The notes: generated by a model from the sequence alone, not told the origin. A stretch of 64,000 bases of DNA from CBDDIP01 sp965279405 (GCA_965279405.1 OZ257157.1:1860001-1924000), one strand, 5' to 3'. Shown: positions 1-9,172, numbered from the stretch's first letter. Translations and numbers: made by a program.

Positions 1-666
1 GAACCAGTCGGCGTCATCGGCGGTGAGGGTGCGGATCGGGTCGATGACGACGATCTGCGCGCCGTCGGCGCGAGCCGCCTGCAACGTGGGCCACAGGTGG
101 CGGTTGGTCAGCTTGGTGTTGGTGCCCCACAGGATGATCAGCTTCGAGTGGCGCAGCTCCTGCGGGTCGAGGGCCCGTGCGGTGCCGTTGGTCATCGTCA
201 CCCCGGCGCCGACGGTGGCGCCGCAGATGTTGCGCACGAGACGTGTGCCGCCGAGCCGGTTCCAGAAGCGGTTGGGGTAGTAGATCGACAGGACGCTCTG
301 GTTGCCGGCGTCGCTGTACGGCATGATCGCCTCGGCGCCGTGCTCGTCGATGATGGCGTGGAAGCGGGTGGCGATCTCGCCGAGCGCGTCGTCCCACGAG
401 ATCGGCTCGAAGCGGCCCTCGCCTTTCGCGCCGACGCGACGCAGCGGGGTGAGGACGCGGTCGGGGCTGTGCACGCGATCGAGGAAGCGGTTGACCTTCG
501 GGCACAGCTCACCCTTGGAGTACGGGTGGTCGGGGTTCCCGCGCAGCTGCACGGCGACCGGCCCGCGCTCGCCGTGTTCGACCGTGACCTGCCAGCCGCA
601 GCTGTCCGGGCAGTCGTGGTGGCAGGTCCCGTGCACGCTCGTCGTGTCCGTCGTCGTGCTGGTCAT
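1..666 (-). CDS. Molybdopterin-dependent oxidoreductase, N-terminal part (gene runs off the left edge)
   Basis: The first 222 codons of a protein of the Mo/W-bisPGD (formate dehydrogenase/DMSO reductase) superfamily are present; the 3' end lies outside the window. The protein starts MTSTTTDTTSVHGTCHHDCPD. The cysteines at residues 15, 19 and 23, followed by one in GELCPK about 34 residues later, match the [4Fe-4S] site of this family. Further on, the segments SWDDAL, YSDAGNQ and LWGTNTK are typical of the catalytic subunit, where they contact the cofactor. There is no Tat signal before the cysteine motif, so a cytoplasmic enzyme is likely. The ATG at 664-666 is the first in-frame start before the cysteine motif. 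The substrate cannot be told from this part. Confidence 0.85.
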   Translation of the reverse strand, partial: MTSTTTDTTSVHGTCHHDCPDSCGWQVTVEHGERGPVAVQLRGNPDHPYSKGELCPKVNRFLDRVHSPDRVLTPLRRVGAKGEGRFEPISWDDALGEIATRFHAIIDEHGAEAIMPYSDAGNQSVLSIYYPNRFWNRLGGTRLVRNICGATVGAGVTMTNGTARALDPQELRHSKLIILWGTNTKLTNRHLWPTLQAARADGAQIVVIDPIRTLTADDADWF

Positions 667-828
667 GACCGGACGCTAGGCGAGACGATCGTCAGGAGGG
701 CCTCAGGATTCGCGCGTCGAGCGCGAAATCGTCACACGTTCGACCTCGTAAAACTGTGACGCGCGCCACTAGGTTCACCCATCCGGGTTCTCGGACGGGA
801 CTCGGGCAGGCACGAAGGGGCAAGCGAG

Positions 829-2562
829 ATGGGCGACTTCGATGTGGTCATCCGCGGCGGCACGGTGATCGATGGGACGGGCGCGCCCGGGTTCATCGGT
901 GATGTCGGCATCATCGGCGATCGCATCGTCGAGGTCAGCGCGCACATCAGCGGCACCGGCACGACGGAGATCGACGCCACCGGCCGGCTCGTCACGCCGG
1001 GCTTCGTCGACATCCACACCCACCTGGACGCGCAGCTGGCGTGGGATCCGGTGGGTTCGAGCAGCTGCTACCACGGCGTGACGAGCGTGGTGATGGGCAA
1101 CTGCGGCGTGACGTTCGCGCCGTGCAAGCCGGAGGATCGCACCTACCTGGCCGAGCTGATGGAGAGCGTCGAGGACATCCCGCGCGACGCGATCATGAGC
1201 GGTCTGCCGTGGGATTGGGTGACCTACGGCGAGTACCTCAGCAGCGTCGGGCGGATGCCGAAGGGCATCAACGTCGGCGGCATGGTCGGCCACTGCGCGC
1301 TGCGCCAGTACGCGATGGGCGATCGGGCGCTCGACCAGGCCGAGCCGACCGCGGACGACATGGCGACGATGGTCGAGCTGCTCGACGAGGCGATGCGCGG
1401 TGGAGCGCTCGGCTTCTCCACCAGCCGGACGTACCTGCACAAGGTGCCCGACGGCCGACCGGTGCCCGGCACCTACGCCCAGCCGGACGAGCTGTACGCG
1501 TTCGCCGACGTGCTCGGCCGCCACGGCGCCGGCGTGTTCGAGAGCGCCAGCCGCATCGGCGAGGGCGAGCGCGACGACGTCGACGTGCCCAAGACGCGCG
1601 CCGAGCTGGCGTGGATGGGTGAGGTCAGCCGTCGCAGTGGTCGCCCGGTGAGCTTCGGGCTGACCCAGCACGACAGCCGCCCCGACCTGTACTCGCGCGT
1701 CATCGAGTTCGCCAAGGAGGAGAACCTCCTCGGCGCGACGGTGCGGCCGCAGACCACGGCGCGCAGCGTCGGTATCCTGTTCAGCCTCGACACGCGCACC
1801 GTGTTCGATCGGGCCCCGTCATGGAAGACGCTGCGTGGCTACGTCAACGGCAAGAAGATGGTCGCCATCCGCGACGCTGCGTTCCGCTCCAAGCTGATCG
1901 CCGAGGCCGACGCGATCGAGCCGGGCCTCGACCTCGGGCAGCTGTTCATCGTCGGCCAGAGCACGAAGTCCGGTGCGATCGACGCGCGCTACGACCTCGA
2001 TCCGGAGAACTCGCTCGCAGCGGAGGCCGATCGCCGCGGCATCAGTGCCGCTGCGGCGTACATCGAGCTGCTGCTGGAGACCGACGGCACGGTGGTGATG
2101 AGCTACCCGTTCCTCAACCAGCAGCTGTCCGCGGTGGAGGAGATGCTCGACGATCCGCTGGTGACGCTCGGCCTGGCCGATGCCGGCGCGCACGTCGGCC
2201 AGATCCTCGACGCCAGTCAGCCGACGTTCTTCCTCACCTACTGGATCCGCGAGCGCCAGCGTTGGACGATCGAGCAGGCGGTGCGCCGATTGACCAGCGA
2301 CACCGCCGACCTGTTCGGCATCACCGATCGCGGCCGCCTCGTGGCCGGCTGCTTCGCCGACGTGAACGTCATCGACTTCGATGCGTTGCACCTGCCGCCG
2401 CCGTCGTACGTGTACGACTTCCCGCACGGCGCGGGTCGCTACGTGCAGGGCTCGACGGGGTACGACTACACGCTCGTCAACGGCGAGGTGTTCATGGACC
2501 ACGGCGTGCACACCGGCGCGTTCGCCGGTCAGCTGCTGAAGAACGCCGCCGCCGTCAGCTGA
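829..2562 (+). CDS. Amidohydrolase, N-acyl-D-amino-acid deacylase family
   Basis: A 577-residue metal-dependent amidohydrolase. The N-terminal beta-sandwich strand (VVIRGGTVIDGTG) is followed by the metal motif FVDIHTHLD with H63 and H65. GNCG then carries C92, which in D-aminoacylases is a zinc ligand. A C-terminal block (DAGAHVG, then GRLVAGCFADVNVID) closes the composite sandwich. Family members hydrolyse N-acyl-D-amino acids or related amides; the exact substrate is not visible. The start ATG has a purine-rich site (aaggggc) about 9 nt upstream. The gene is followed after about 60 bp by an alpha/beta hydrolase on the same strand, possibly the same transcript. Confidence 0.85.
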   Translation: MGDFDVVIRGGTVIDGTGAPGFIGDVGIIGDRIVEVSAHISGTGTTEIDATGRLVTPGFVDIHTHLDAQLAWDPVGSSSCYHGVTSVVMGNCGVTFAPCKPEDRTYLAELMESVEDIPRDAIMSGLPWDWVTYGEYLSSVGRMPKGINVGGMVGHCALRQYAMGDRALDQAEPTADDMATMVELLDEAMRGGALGFSTSRTYLHKVPDGRPVPGTYAQPDELYAFADVLGRHGAGVFESASRIGEGERDDVDVPKTRAELAWMGEVSRRSGRPVSFGLTQHDSRPDLYSRVIEFAKEENLLGATVRPQTTARSVGILFSLDTRTVFDRAPSWKTLRGYVNGKKMVAIRDAAFRSKLIAEADAIEPGLDLGQLFIVGQSTKSGAIDARYDLDPENSLAAEADRRGISAAAAYIELLLETDGTVVMSYPFLNQQLSAVEEMLDDPLVTLGLADAGAHVGQILDASQPTFFLTYWIRERQRWTIEQAVRRLTSDTADLFGITDRGRLVAGCFADVNVIDFDALHLPPPSYVYDFPHGAGRYVQGSTGYDYTLVNGEVFMDHGVHTGAFAGQLLKNAAAVS

Positions 2563-2621
2563 TCGCCAGCTGATCGCCGGCTGGACGATCCGGCTCGCTC
2601 GCGGGTGCGAGACTCGCAACC

Positions 2622-3371
2622 ATGACTGCTGTCTTCGTCCACGGGGTCCCCGAGACCCCCGTCATCTGGGAGCCACTGCTCGCCGAGCTGCAACGCGACG
2701 ACGTCGTGTGCCTGCACCTCCCCGGCTTCGGCCGCCCGAGCCCTCCCGACTTCGGCGCCACCAAGGACGACTACGCGGCGTGGTTGACCGCCGAGCTCGA
2801 GGCCCTCAACGAGCAGGGCCCGATCGACCTGGTCGGTCACGACTGGGGCGGTGGCTTCGTGATGCAGGTGATGAGCGAGCGACCCGACCTGGCCCGCACG
2901 TGGGCGTCCGACGTGCTCGGCCTGTTCCACCCGGACTACGTGTGGCACGACATCGCCCAGGTCTGGCAGACGCCCGATGCCGGCGAGGAGTACTTCGTCA
3001 ACAACGCCAACGCGCCGGCCGAGGACCGCATCGCGCTGCTCGAGATGCTCGGCATCCCGCGGGCCACGGGCGCGAAGCTGGTCGAGGCCGGCGACGAGGA
3101 GATGGGCCGCTGCATCCTGGCGCTGTACCGCAGCGCGGCGCAGCCGGCGATGGCCGAGGCCGGCAAGCTGCTCGGGCCGGCGGCGCGCACACCGGGTCTG
3201 GCGATCATCGCGCCCAACGATCCGTTCGTGCGTTCGCACGACTACGCCCGCGAGATGGCAGCGCAGCTCGGCGCGCACACCCACGAGCTCACGGGCCAGG
3301 GTCACTGGTGGATGCTCGGCGACCCCGCCGCAGGCGCAGCGATGCTCACCGAGTTCTGGGCGAGCGTCTGA
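2622..3371 (+). CDS. Alpha/beta hydrolase, epoxide hydrolase/haloalkane dehalogenase-like
   Basis: A 249-residue single-domain hydrolase. The oxyanion-hole segment VHGVPE lies near residue 7. The nucleophile elbow is GHDWGGG with D74, an aspartate as in epoxide hydrolases and haloalkane dehalogenases rather than the serine of esterases. A possible acid lies in PNDPF, and the catalytic histidine is in GQGHWWM. It has no signal peptide and should be cytoplasmic. Its stop abuts the GTG of the next gene (TGAGTG), so the two are probably co-translated. The substrate is unknown. Confidence 0.85.
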   Translation: MTAVFVHGVPETPVIWEPLLAELQRDDVVCLHLPGFGRPSPPDFGATKDDYAAWLTAELEALNEQGPIDLVGHDWGGGFVMQVMSERPDLARTWASDVLGLFHPDYVWHDIAQVWQTPDAGEEYFVNNANAPAEDRIALLEMLGIPRATGAKLVEAGDEEMGRCILALYRSAAQPAMAEAGKLLGPAARTPGLAIIAPNDPFVRSHDYAREMAAQLGAHTHELTGQGHWWMLGDPAAGAAMLTEFWASV

Positions 3372-3560
3372 GTGGAGACGCTCAGCTTCACCTGTCCGCG
3401 TTGCAGCAACGCGGTCGACGAGCAGTTCTACGGGCCATGCACCTCGTGTCGCACCGAGCTGCGGGCGAAGTACCTCGGCGAAGCGCGCAACGTCGTGGTG
3501 GCCGAGTATGAACCGAAGATGAACGTGACCCCCAACGCTGTGGCGTTGAAGGACGACTGA
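3372..3560 (+). CDS. Small zinc-ribbon protein
   Basis: A 62-residue protein with two CxxC pairs, CPRC and CTSC, separated by about 13 residues. These would bind one Zn ion as a zinc ribbon. The remaining sequence (YLGEARNVVVAEYEPKMNV) gives no catalytic motif. It starts with GTG directly after the stop of the hydrolase gene, so it is probably translated by reinitiation. The function is unknown; a small adaptor or nucleic-acid-binding protein is possible. Confidence 0.7.
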   Translation: METLSFTCPRCSNAVDEQFYGPCTSCRTELRAKYLGEARNVVVAEYEPKMNVTPNAVALKDD

Positions 3561-3581
3561 CGCCGTCTCCGACCGGTCGGC

Positions 3582-3595
3582 ACCGTTTCGACGGT
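3582..3595. terminator. Short UUCG-loop hairpin after the zinc-ribbon gene
   Basis: ACCGT-TTCG-ACGGT forms a 5-bp stem with a stable UUCG-type loop, followed by TTGACTT. It sits between the zinc-ribbon stop and the promoter region of the ABC importer, where a terminator is expected. The stem is short and the U tract is poor. Confidence 0.4.
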
Positions 3596-3600
3596 TTGAC

Positions 3601-3628
3601 TTCACCGTCTGTTCACCTGGCGTACAGT
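3601..3628 (+). promoter_or_regulatory. Candidate promoter of the ABC importer operon
   Basis: TTCACC at 3601-3606 and TACAGT at 3623-3628, separated by 16 bp, resemble a housekeeping sigma promoter. TTGACT at 3596 is a better -35 match, but its 21-bp spacer is too long. The leader before the ATG at 3692 would be about 57 nt. Confidence 0.35.
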
Positions 3629-3691
3629 TCGCTCGCACACTGGCGAAACCTGCGGGGGCTTTGCTGGTGGCACCAACCACAAGGGGAGAAC

Positions 3692-4918
3692 ATGACAATG
3701 AGGAGCACGGCCAGCCGAAAGCTGCTGGCCTCACTCGCCGTCGGGATGCTGGCGCTGGCAGCGTGCGGCAGCGACGACAAGGATTCCACCGCGACCAACG
3801 CACCGGGCACCCAGGCGCCGAGCACGGAGGCCCCGGGCACCACGCCGGCGGGCACCGATGCCCCGGGCACCACCCCGACCGGGACCGACGCACCTGCCAG
3901 CGGCGATCTCGACACGCTTGCTGCTGACTGCACGTCGGAGGGCAAGGTCAACCTGATCGCCCTGCCCGACGAGTGGGCCAACTACAAGGGCATCCTGCAG
4001 AGCTTCCGCGACAAGTACCCGGGCGTCGAGAACCCGGTCGCCAACCCGAACGGCTCGTCGAAGGACGAGCAGGACGCGGTCAAGACCCTCAAGGGCCAGG
4101 ACGACCAGCCCGACAGCGTCGACGTCAGCCCGGCCATCGCGCAGTCGATGGTCGACGAAGGCCTGTTCGAGCCGTACACCGCAACGGTGGACGCCGACGT
4201 GCCCGACGGTCTGAAGGACCCGGACCACAACTGGTACGCGGCCTACTACGGCGTCATCGGCATCACGACCAACACGACCATCGTGCCCAACGCACCGAAG
4301 ACCTTCGCCGACTTGAAGAAGCCGGAGTACAAGGGCCTCGTTGCGTTGAACGGCGATCCGCGTGAGTCGGGCTCCGGCTTCGCCGGCGTCATGGCTGCCT
4401 CACTGGCCAACGGCGGCAGCGCCGACGACATCATGCCCGGCATCCAGTTCTTCGCCGATCTGAAGGCGTCCGGCAACCTGGGCAGCGGCGACGTCACCCC
4501 GGCAACGGCAGTCTCCGGTGAGACCCCGATCGCCATCGACTGGAGCTACAACCTGCCCGGTCTGCAGTCGCAGCTGGAAGACGCCGGCCTCACCGCCGAG
4601 ACCAACTTCCCGAGCGATGGCGTGTACGGCGGCTTCTACTCGCAGGGTGTGGTCAAGGGTTCGCCGCACCAGGCGTGCTCGAAGCTGTGGCTCGAGCACA
4701 TCCTCAGCGATGAAGGTGCCCTCGGGTACCTCGAGGGTGGCGCCATGCCGGCCCGCTACCAGTCGCTGCTCGATGCAGGCAAGGTGACGGAGGACTCGAA
4801 GAAGAACCTCCCGCCCGACGACCTGATCTCGCAGATCAAGTTCCTCACCCCCGCCCAGATCGCGGCAGCCGCTGATGTGCTCGCCAAGAACTGGGGCCCG
4901 ATGGTCGCCGACGCCTGA
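3692..4918 (+). CDS. ABC transporter substrate-binding lipoprotein
   Basis: A 408-residue exported binding protein. The signal peptide ends in a lipobox (LALAAC), so it should be lipid-anchored outside the membrane. A low-complexity Pro/Thr/Gly/Ala tether with PGT and TDAPG repeats follows (about residues 26-70). The mature part has features of the polyamine/iron/thiamine/phosphonate-type binding proteins: YGVIGITTNT, FADLKKPEYKG, and a conserved C-terminal end ending in NWGPMV. I chose ATG 3692 because aaggggag lies 6-9 nt before it and the signal peptide starts directly; the frame is open further upstream. It is the first gene of the importer operon. The ligand cannot be read from the sequence. 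Confidence 0.88.
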   Translation: MTMRSTASRKLLASLAVGMLALAACGSDDKDSTATNAPGTQAPSTEAPGTTPAGTDAPGTTPTGTDAPASGDLDTLAADCTSEGKVNLIALPDEWANYKGILQSFRDKYPGVENPVANPNGSSKDEQDAVKTLKGQDDQPDSVDVSPAIAQSMVDEGLFEPYTATVDADVPDGLKDPDHNWYAAYYGVIGITTNTTIVPNAPKTFADLKKPEYKGLVALNGDPRESGSGFAGVMAASLANGGSADDIMPGIQFFADLKASGNLGSGDVTPATAVSGETPIAIDWSYNLPGLQSQLEDAGLTAETNFPSDGVYGGFYSQGVVKGSPHQACSKLWLEHILSDEGALGYLEGGAMPARYQSLLDAGKVTEDSKKNLPPDDLISQIKFLTPAQIAAAADVLAKNWGPMVADA

Positions 4919-4928
4919 TGGCGCCGAC

Positions 4929-5840
4929 GTGACCGCCACGTTGACTGCTGAAGGGGGCCGCACCGCTGGTGCGGCCCCCTCGGCCATTCCGAAGAAGCGA
5001 CGCAGCTGGGCCTGGCTCGGTCTCGTTCCCTTCCTCGCCTTCCTCACGCTGTTCCTCTTGGTCCCCGCGATCAGCGTGTTCATCAAGTCGTTCGTCGACA
5101 AGGACGGGCACTGGGGCATCAGCGCCCTGAAGGACGCGTTCTCCGGCCAGAACCTCGACGCGTTCAAGTTCTCCGTGAAGCTGTCAGCGCTGTCCGCGCT
5201 GGCCGGCGTCGTCCTCGGTGGGCTGCTGGCGTACGCGGCCACCATGATCCGCCGACCCAAGTTCCTGCGCACCTTCGTCACTGCGTTCAGTGGCGTGGCG
5301 GCCAACCTCGGCGGCGTGCCGCTGGCGTTCGCGTTCATCGCCCTGCTCGGCCGCCAGGGCCTCGGCACCAAGATCCTCGACGGCTGGTTCGGGATCAACC
5401 TCTACGACCACGCCTTCTCCCTCGACGACACGTGGGGCCTGGTCACCATCTACTCGTACTTCAACATCCCGCTGATGGTGCTGATCACCCTGCCGGCGAT
5501 CGACGGGCTGAAGGTCGCCTGGCGCGAGGCCGCCGCCAACCTCGGCGGCACCTCGATGACGTACTGGCGTCGCGTCGGCTTGCCGGTGCTGGCGCCGTCG
5601 CTGCTCGGCGGCTTCCTCCTGCTGTTCGCCAACTCGTTCTCGGCGTACGCGACCGCGGCGGTGATCACCAACAAGTCGAACCTGGTGCCGCTGCGCATCC
5701 GCTTCTACCTGACCGGCGACGTCAACGCCGGCCAGGACCAGCTGGGCATGGCGCTCGCCAGCTGGATGGTCATCGTCATGATCGTCTTCATGGGCATCTA
5801 CTGGATGTTGCGCAAGCGAGCCGAGAGGTGGACGTCGTGA
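4929..5840 (+). CDS. ABC importer permease, first subunit
   Basis: An inner-membrane permease of about 303 residues with six likely transmembrane helices. The EAA loop is visible as WREAAANLGGTSMTYWRRVGLP, where the ATPase docks. It lies 10 nt after the binding-protein gene. The start is uncertain: GTG 4929 is the only good in-frame start after the upstream stop, but a 12-bp perfect hairpin (4953-4979) then falls inside codons 9-17. TTG 4941 is an alternative. The gene ends in a GTGA overlap with the second permease gene. Confidence 0.82.
   Translation: MTATLTAEGGRTAGAAPSAIPKKRRSWAWLGLVPFLAFLTLFLLVPAISVFIKSFVDKDGHWGISALKDAFSGQNLDAFKFSVKLSALSALAGVVLGGLLAYAATMIRRPKFLRTFVTAFSGVAANLGGVPLAFAFIALLGRQGLGTKILDGWFGINLYDHAFSLDDTWGLVTIYSYFNIPLMVLITLPAIDGLKVAWREAAANLGGTSMTYWRRVGLPVLAPSLLGGFLLLFANSFSAYATAAVITNKSNLVPLRIRFYLTGDVNAGQDQLGMALASWMVIVMIVFMGIYWMLRKRAERWTS
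4953..4979 (+). terminator. Perfect 12-bp stem-loop between binding-protein and permease genes
   Basis: GGGGGCCGCACC, loop GCT, GGTGCGGCCCCC: a perfect 12-bp, very GC-rich hairpin starting 34 nt after the binding-protein stop. No U tract follows. Hairpins at this place in importer operons are known to protect the 3' end of the binding-protein mRNA and to reduce expression of the permeases. Here it overlaps the first codons of the permease gene. Confidence 0.6.
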
Positions 5841-6766
5841 GCATCCCCGGTCCCGACATCATCGCCATGCCCGAGGGCACCGCCGCCTTCGAGCCCGAGG
5901 TCGGTCCGCCGACGCAGCCGGTGCCGATCCCGCCCGGTCCCGCCGGCCGGCCGAGCCGCAAGCTCGGCTTGCTCGGCCCACTGCTCGTGCTGCTCGGTGC
6001 GGCGGTGTACTTCTTCCTGCCGTTGGTCGCGATGGCGCGCTTCGCGCTGCAGTTCCGCGTGCCGGTCATCCAGCTCGGCTGGCACAACCTGTTCGACAAG
6101 TGGTCGTTCTCGCAGATCTCCGACTCGTTCAAGGATCCGCTGTTCAGCGAGACGCTGTTCCTCAGCCTGCGCATGGCGCTCGGCACGGTGGTCTTCACGA
6201 TCGCCCTGCTGCTGCCGACCACGCTGTGGGTCCACCTCCGCATGCCCAAGGCGCGGTCGTTCATCGAGTTCCTCACGGTCCTGCCGTACGTGGTGCCGCC
6301 GGTGGCGTTGGTCGCCGGCATCCGCGTCGTGCAGCCGCATGCGCTGTGGTTCCTCAACTCGGACTACTCGCTGGTGCCGTTCTACGCCGTGCTCGCCCTG
6401 CCGTTCACGTTCCGTGCGCTCGACGCCGGTGTGCGCGCCCTCGACGTGAAGACCCTCGTCGATGCGTCGCGCAGCCTCGGTGCCGGATGGGGCACGACGC
6501 TGATGCGGGCGCTGATCCCCAACCTGCGCACGGCGATCATCTCCTCGTCGTTCCTCACCGCGACCGTCGTGCTCGGCGAGTTCACCATCGCCAGCCTGCT
6601 GTTGAAGAACACCTTCCCGACGTTCCTCAACCGGTACTACGGCAGCCACGCCGCTGGTGGCATCGGCCTCGCCCTGCTCACGCTCGTCGCGACGACCGCG
6701 TTGCTCGGCGTGCTCACGTTCCTCACTCGCAAGCGTGGCGCGGCTCGTGCCGCGTCCATGTTCTGA
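5837..6766 (+). CDS. ABC importer permease, second subunit
   Basis: A permease of about 309 residues with a Pro-rich cytoplasmic N-terminus (about 45 residues), six likely transmembrane helices and an EAA-like loop (VDASRSLGAGWGTTLMRALIP). It starts at GTG 5837, which overlaps the stop of the first permease by 4 nt (GTGA), so the two are translationally coupled. They would form the heterodimeric channel of the importer. Confidence 0.87.
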   Translation: MSIPGPDIIAMPEGTAAFEPEVGPPTQPVPIPPGPAGRPSRKLGLLGPLLVLLGAAVYFFLPLVAMARFALQFRVPVIQLGWHNLFDKWSFSQISDSFKDPLFSETLFLSLRMALGTVVFTIALLLPTTLWVHLRMPKARSFIEFLTVLPYVVPPVALVAGIRVVQPHALWFLNSDYSLVPFYAVLALPFTFRALDAGVRALDVKTLVDASRSLGAGWGTTLMRALIPNLRTAIISSSFLTATVVLGEFTIASLLLKNTFPTFLNRYYGSHAAGGIGLALLTLVATTALLGVLTFLTRKRGAARAASMF

Positions 6767-6797
6767 TCCGCCCGTTCCACAGGAGCACCACACCCGC

Positions 6798-7874
6798 ATG
6801 AGCGCGCTCAACTACATCGCCGTCCGCAAGACGTTCGGCACCAACGTGGCCCTGGAGAGCTTCGACCTCGACGTGCGCGAGGGCGAGCTGATCAGCCTGC
6901 TCGGCCCGTCGGGCTGCGGCAAGACCACGGCGTTGCGCATCGCTGCCGGCTTCGAGTTCGCCGACTCTGGCGCGGTCACCGTGTCCGGCGCGGACATCAC
7001 CCGCACTCCGGCGCACAAGCGCAACATGGGGATGGTGTTCCAGAGCTACAGCCTGTTCCCCAACCTGACGGTGGCGCTCAACGTCGACTTCGGTTTGCGC
7101 ACGCGCGGCATCGACAAGCCGGAGCGACGTCGTCGCGTCGGCGAGATGCTGGAGCTCGTGCAGCTCGGAGCCATGGCCGGTCGGTATCCGCACCAGCTCT
7201 CCGGCGGTCAGCAGCAGCGCGTTGCCCTGGCTCGTGCCCTGGCCGTGCGCCCGCAGGTGCTGCTGCTCGACGAGCCGCTCAGCGCGCTCGACGCCAAGGT
7301 GCGCACGACGCTGCGCGACGAGATCCGCCGCATCCAGACCGAGCTCGGCATCACCACCCTGTTCGTCACCCACGACCAGGAGGAGGCACTGGCGATCAGC
7401 GACCGCATCGGCGTCATGTCCAACGGTCGCCTGGAGCAGCTCGGCAAGCCGGTCGACGTGTACCGCCACCCGTCGACGGCGTTCGTGGCCCGCTTCGTCG
7501 GCTCGATGAACGAGCTTCCTGGCGTGGTGCGCGGCAACGATGCCGTCGAGGTGCAGGGCGGCTACGTGGTCCCCACGCCCGCCGCTGCCGGCCAGCGCGA
7601 CGCCAGTGCGGTTGTGCTGCTGGTGCGTCCCGAAGAGGTGACCATCGGCGACGTCGTCGACCAGGGTCTGCCCGGGTCGGTCACCGCGGTCACGTTCCAG
7701 GGCGCGGCGACGATCGTCACCGTGCGCCTCGACGTGATCGACAAGCTCGTCTCGGCCCACACCTCGGGCACGGGTGCGACGACGTACAGCCCCGGCGACC
7801 GCGTCACGGTCTCGGTCAACGGCGCTCGCGCCGTCTGCGAGCCGGTCACCGCGATCGCCGACGCCGCGGCCTAG
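6798..7874 (+). CDS. ABC importer ATP-binding subunit (PotA-like)
   Basis: A 358-residue ATPase that powers the importer encoded upstream. Walker A is GPSGCGKTT, the Q-loop FQSYSLF, the signature LSGGQQQR, Walker B LLLDEPLSALD and the switch histidine is in VTHDQEE. After about residue 235 comes a TOBE-like regulatory domain, as in PotA, FbpC and related proteins. ATG 6798 was chosen because AGGAG at 6781-6785 precedes it, though the spacing is 12 nt. The subunit set matches polyamine, Fe(III), thiamine or phosphonate importers. Confidence 0.92.
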   Translation: MSALNYIAVRKTFGTNVALESFDLDVREGELISLLGPSGCGKTTALRIAAGFEFADSGAVTVSGADITRTPAHKRNMGMVFQSYSLFPNLTVALNVDFGLRTRGIDKPERRRRVGEMLELVQLGAMAGRYPHQLSGGQQQRVALARALAVRPQVLLLDEPLSALDAKVRTTLRDEIRRIQTELGITTLFVTHDQEEALAISDRIGVMSNGRLEQLGKPVDVYRHPSTAFVARFVGSMNELPGVVRGNDAVEVQGGYVVPTPAAAGQRDASAVVLLVRPEEVTIGDVVDQGLPGSVTAVTFQGAATIVTVRLDVIDKLVSAHTSGTGATTYSPGDRVTVSVNGARAVCEPVTAIADAAA

Positions 7875-7885
7875 CGCCGCCCTCG

Positions 7886-9172
7886 TCAGTCCTGTCCGGG
7901 GAAGCCGGCGCCGGGGCGGAACGTCGGGTCGTTCTCCTGCTTCTCCCGCGCCGCGGCCATCTGCTGCATGGTCGTCGCCATCGCCTTGGCGGCGCCCTCG
8001 TGTCCCATGATCTTGCTCATCACGGCCTTCGACGCGCCGGCCATCAGCTCCGACTTGTTGGCGGTGAGGTAGTCCGCTGATGCCTGCAGCGGACGGAACG
8101 TGCCGTTGACCGCGGGGATGACGTAGCGGGCCATCAGCTCCCACGAGCGGAACATGGCCTCGCGGTTGGCCCAGTCGTTGGCGAAGCCGAGCACGACGCC
8201 GAAGCCGCCGGTGATCTCCTGCATGTTGCGGATGGCTGCGATGAGATCGTCGGGGGTGCCGACCACCGCGGCGCCACCACCGGATGCACCGGTCGCGGTG
8301 ACCTGGTCGAGCAGCTCCCACGGATCTTCGACGCGTGCGGCGCCGGGCCGGCCGAGGACGTGGACGTTGTACTCGTTGTGCCAGCGGTGCAGGCCGTGCA
8401 CGGCCTCGGCGCGGGCCTGCTCCTTGGTCTCGGCGAGGTGCCAGCTCATCATCACGCGCCAGGTGCTGCGGTCGACGGTCTGTCCGTGCTGCGCGGCGGA
8501 CTCCTCGGCGAAGCTCCATTGCGTCGGCAGGGCGGCGATGCCCTCGCTCGAGGTCGAGGCGATCGACAGCGCGCCGATGCCGTACTTGCCGGCCAGCTGC
8601 ATGCCCGACGGCGAGATGCTCGAGGCGACGGTCATCGGCATGTTCTCCTGCACCGGCAGGATCTGCAGGGCGGCGTCGTTCAGCGTGAACCACTCGCTCT
8701 CGTGGCTGAAGCGGTCCTCGCCGCGCAGCAGGCGCATGATCACGCCGATCGCCTCGTCCTGGCGATCGCGCTGCACCATCGGGTCGATGCCCAACGTGCG
8801 CGCATCGCTCGGCAATGCGCCCGGGCCGCTGCCGAACATGGCGCGACCGCGGGTCATGTGGTCGAGCTGGACCATGCGCTGGGCGACGTTGAACGGGTGG
8901 TGGTAGGGGAGCGAGACGACGCCGGTGCCGAGGCGGATCGTGTGGCTCACCTGGCCTGCGGCGGCGAGGAACATCTCCGGCGAGGCGATCGTCTCCCATC
9001 CGCTGGAGTGGTGCTCACCGCACCAGAACTCGTCGAAGCCGAGCCGGTCGAGGTGGGCGACGAAGTCGAGGTCGCGCTGGAATTGCAGGGTCGGGCTCTC
9101 GCCGAGGGGGTGGTGCGGGGCGAGGAAGGTGCCGAACTGCAAGCGGCCGCCGGGGCGCTGGGGTGACGTCAT
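7886..9172 (-). CDS. LLM-class (luciferase-like) flavin-dependent oxidoreductase
   Basis: A 428-residue TIM-barrel flavin enzyme of the bacterial luciferase-like family. Visible marks are LQFGTFLAPHHP at the N-terminus, the FDEFWCGEHHSSGWE segment, RLGTGVVSLPYHHP, and GRAMFGSGPGALPSDA. These proteins use FMNH2 or F420H2; which one cannot be decided here. It is longer than usual because of a C-terminal tail rich in Ala and Lys (about residues 370-428). ATG 9172 is chosen over an upstream in-frame ATG because the conserved fold starts directly. It converges on the ABC ATPase gene with 11 bp between stops. Confidence 0.88.
   Translation of the reverse strand: MTSPQRPGGRLQFGTFLAPHHPLGESPTLQFQRDLDFVAHLDRLGFDEFWCGEHHSSGWETIASPEMFLAAAGQVSHTIRLGTGVVSLPYHHPFNVAQRMVQLDHMTRGRAMFGSGPGALPSDARTLGIDPMVQRDRQDEAIGVIMRLLRGEDRFSHESEWFTLNDAALQILPVQENMPMTVASSISPSGMQLAGKYGIGALSIASTSSEGIAALPTQWSFAEESAAQHGQTVDRSTWRVMMSWHLAETKEQARAEAVHGLHRWHNEYNVHVLGRPGAARVEDPWELLDQVTATGASGGGAAVVGTPDDLIAAIRNMQEITGGFGVVLGFANDWANREAMFRSWELMARYVIPAVNGTFRPLQASADYLTANKSELMAGASKAVMSKIMGHEGAAKAMATTMQQMAAAREKQENDPTFRPGAGFPGQD

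Noticed and set aside
6723..8999. A 758-codon open frame on the - strand across the ABC ATPase and LLM genes
   Set aside because: It is Arg/Pro/His-rich low-complexity text opposite or out of frame with two genes that have clear family motifs; long antisense frames are normal at this GC content.
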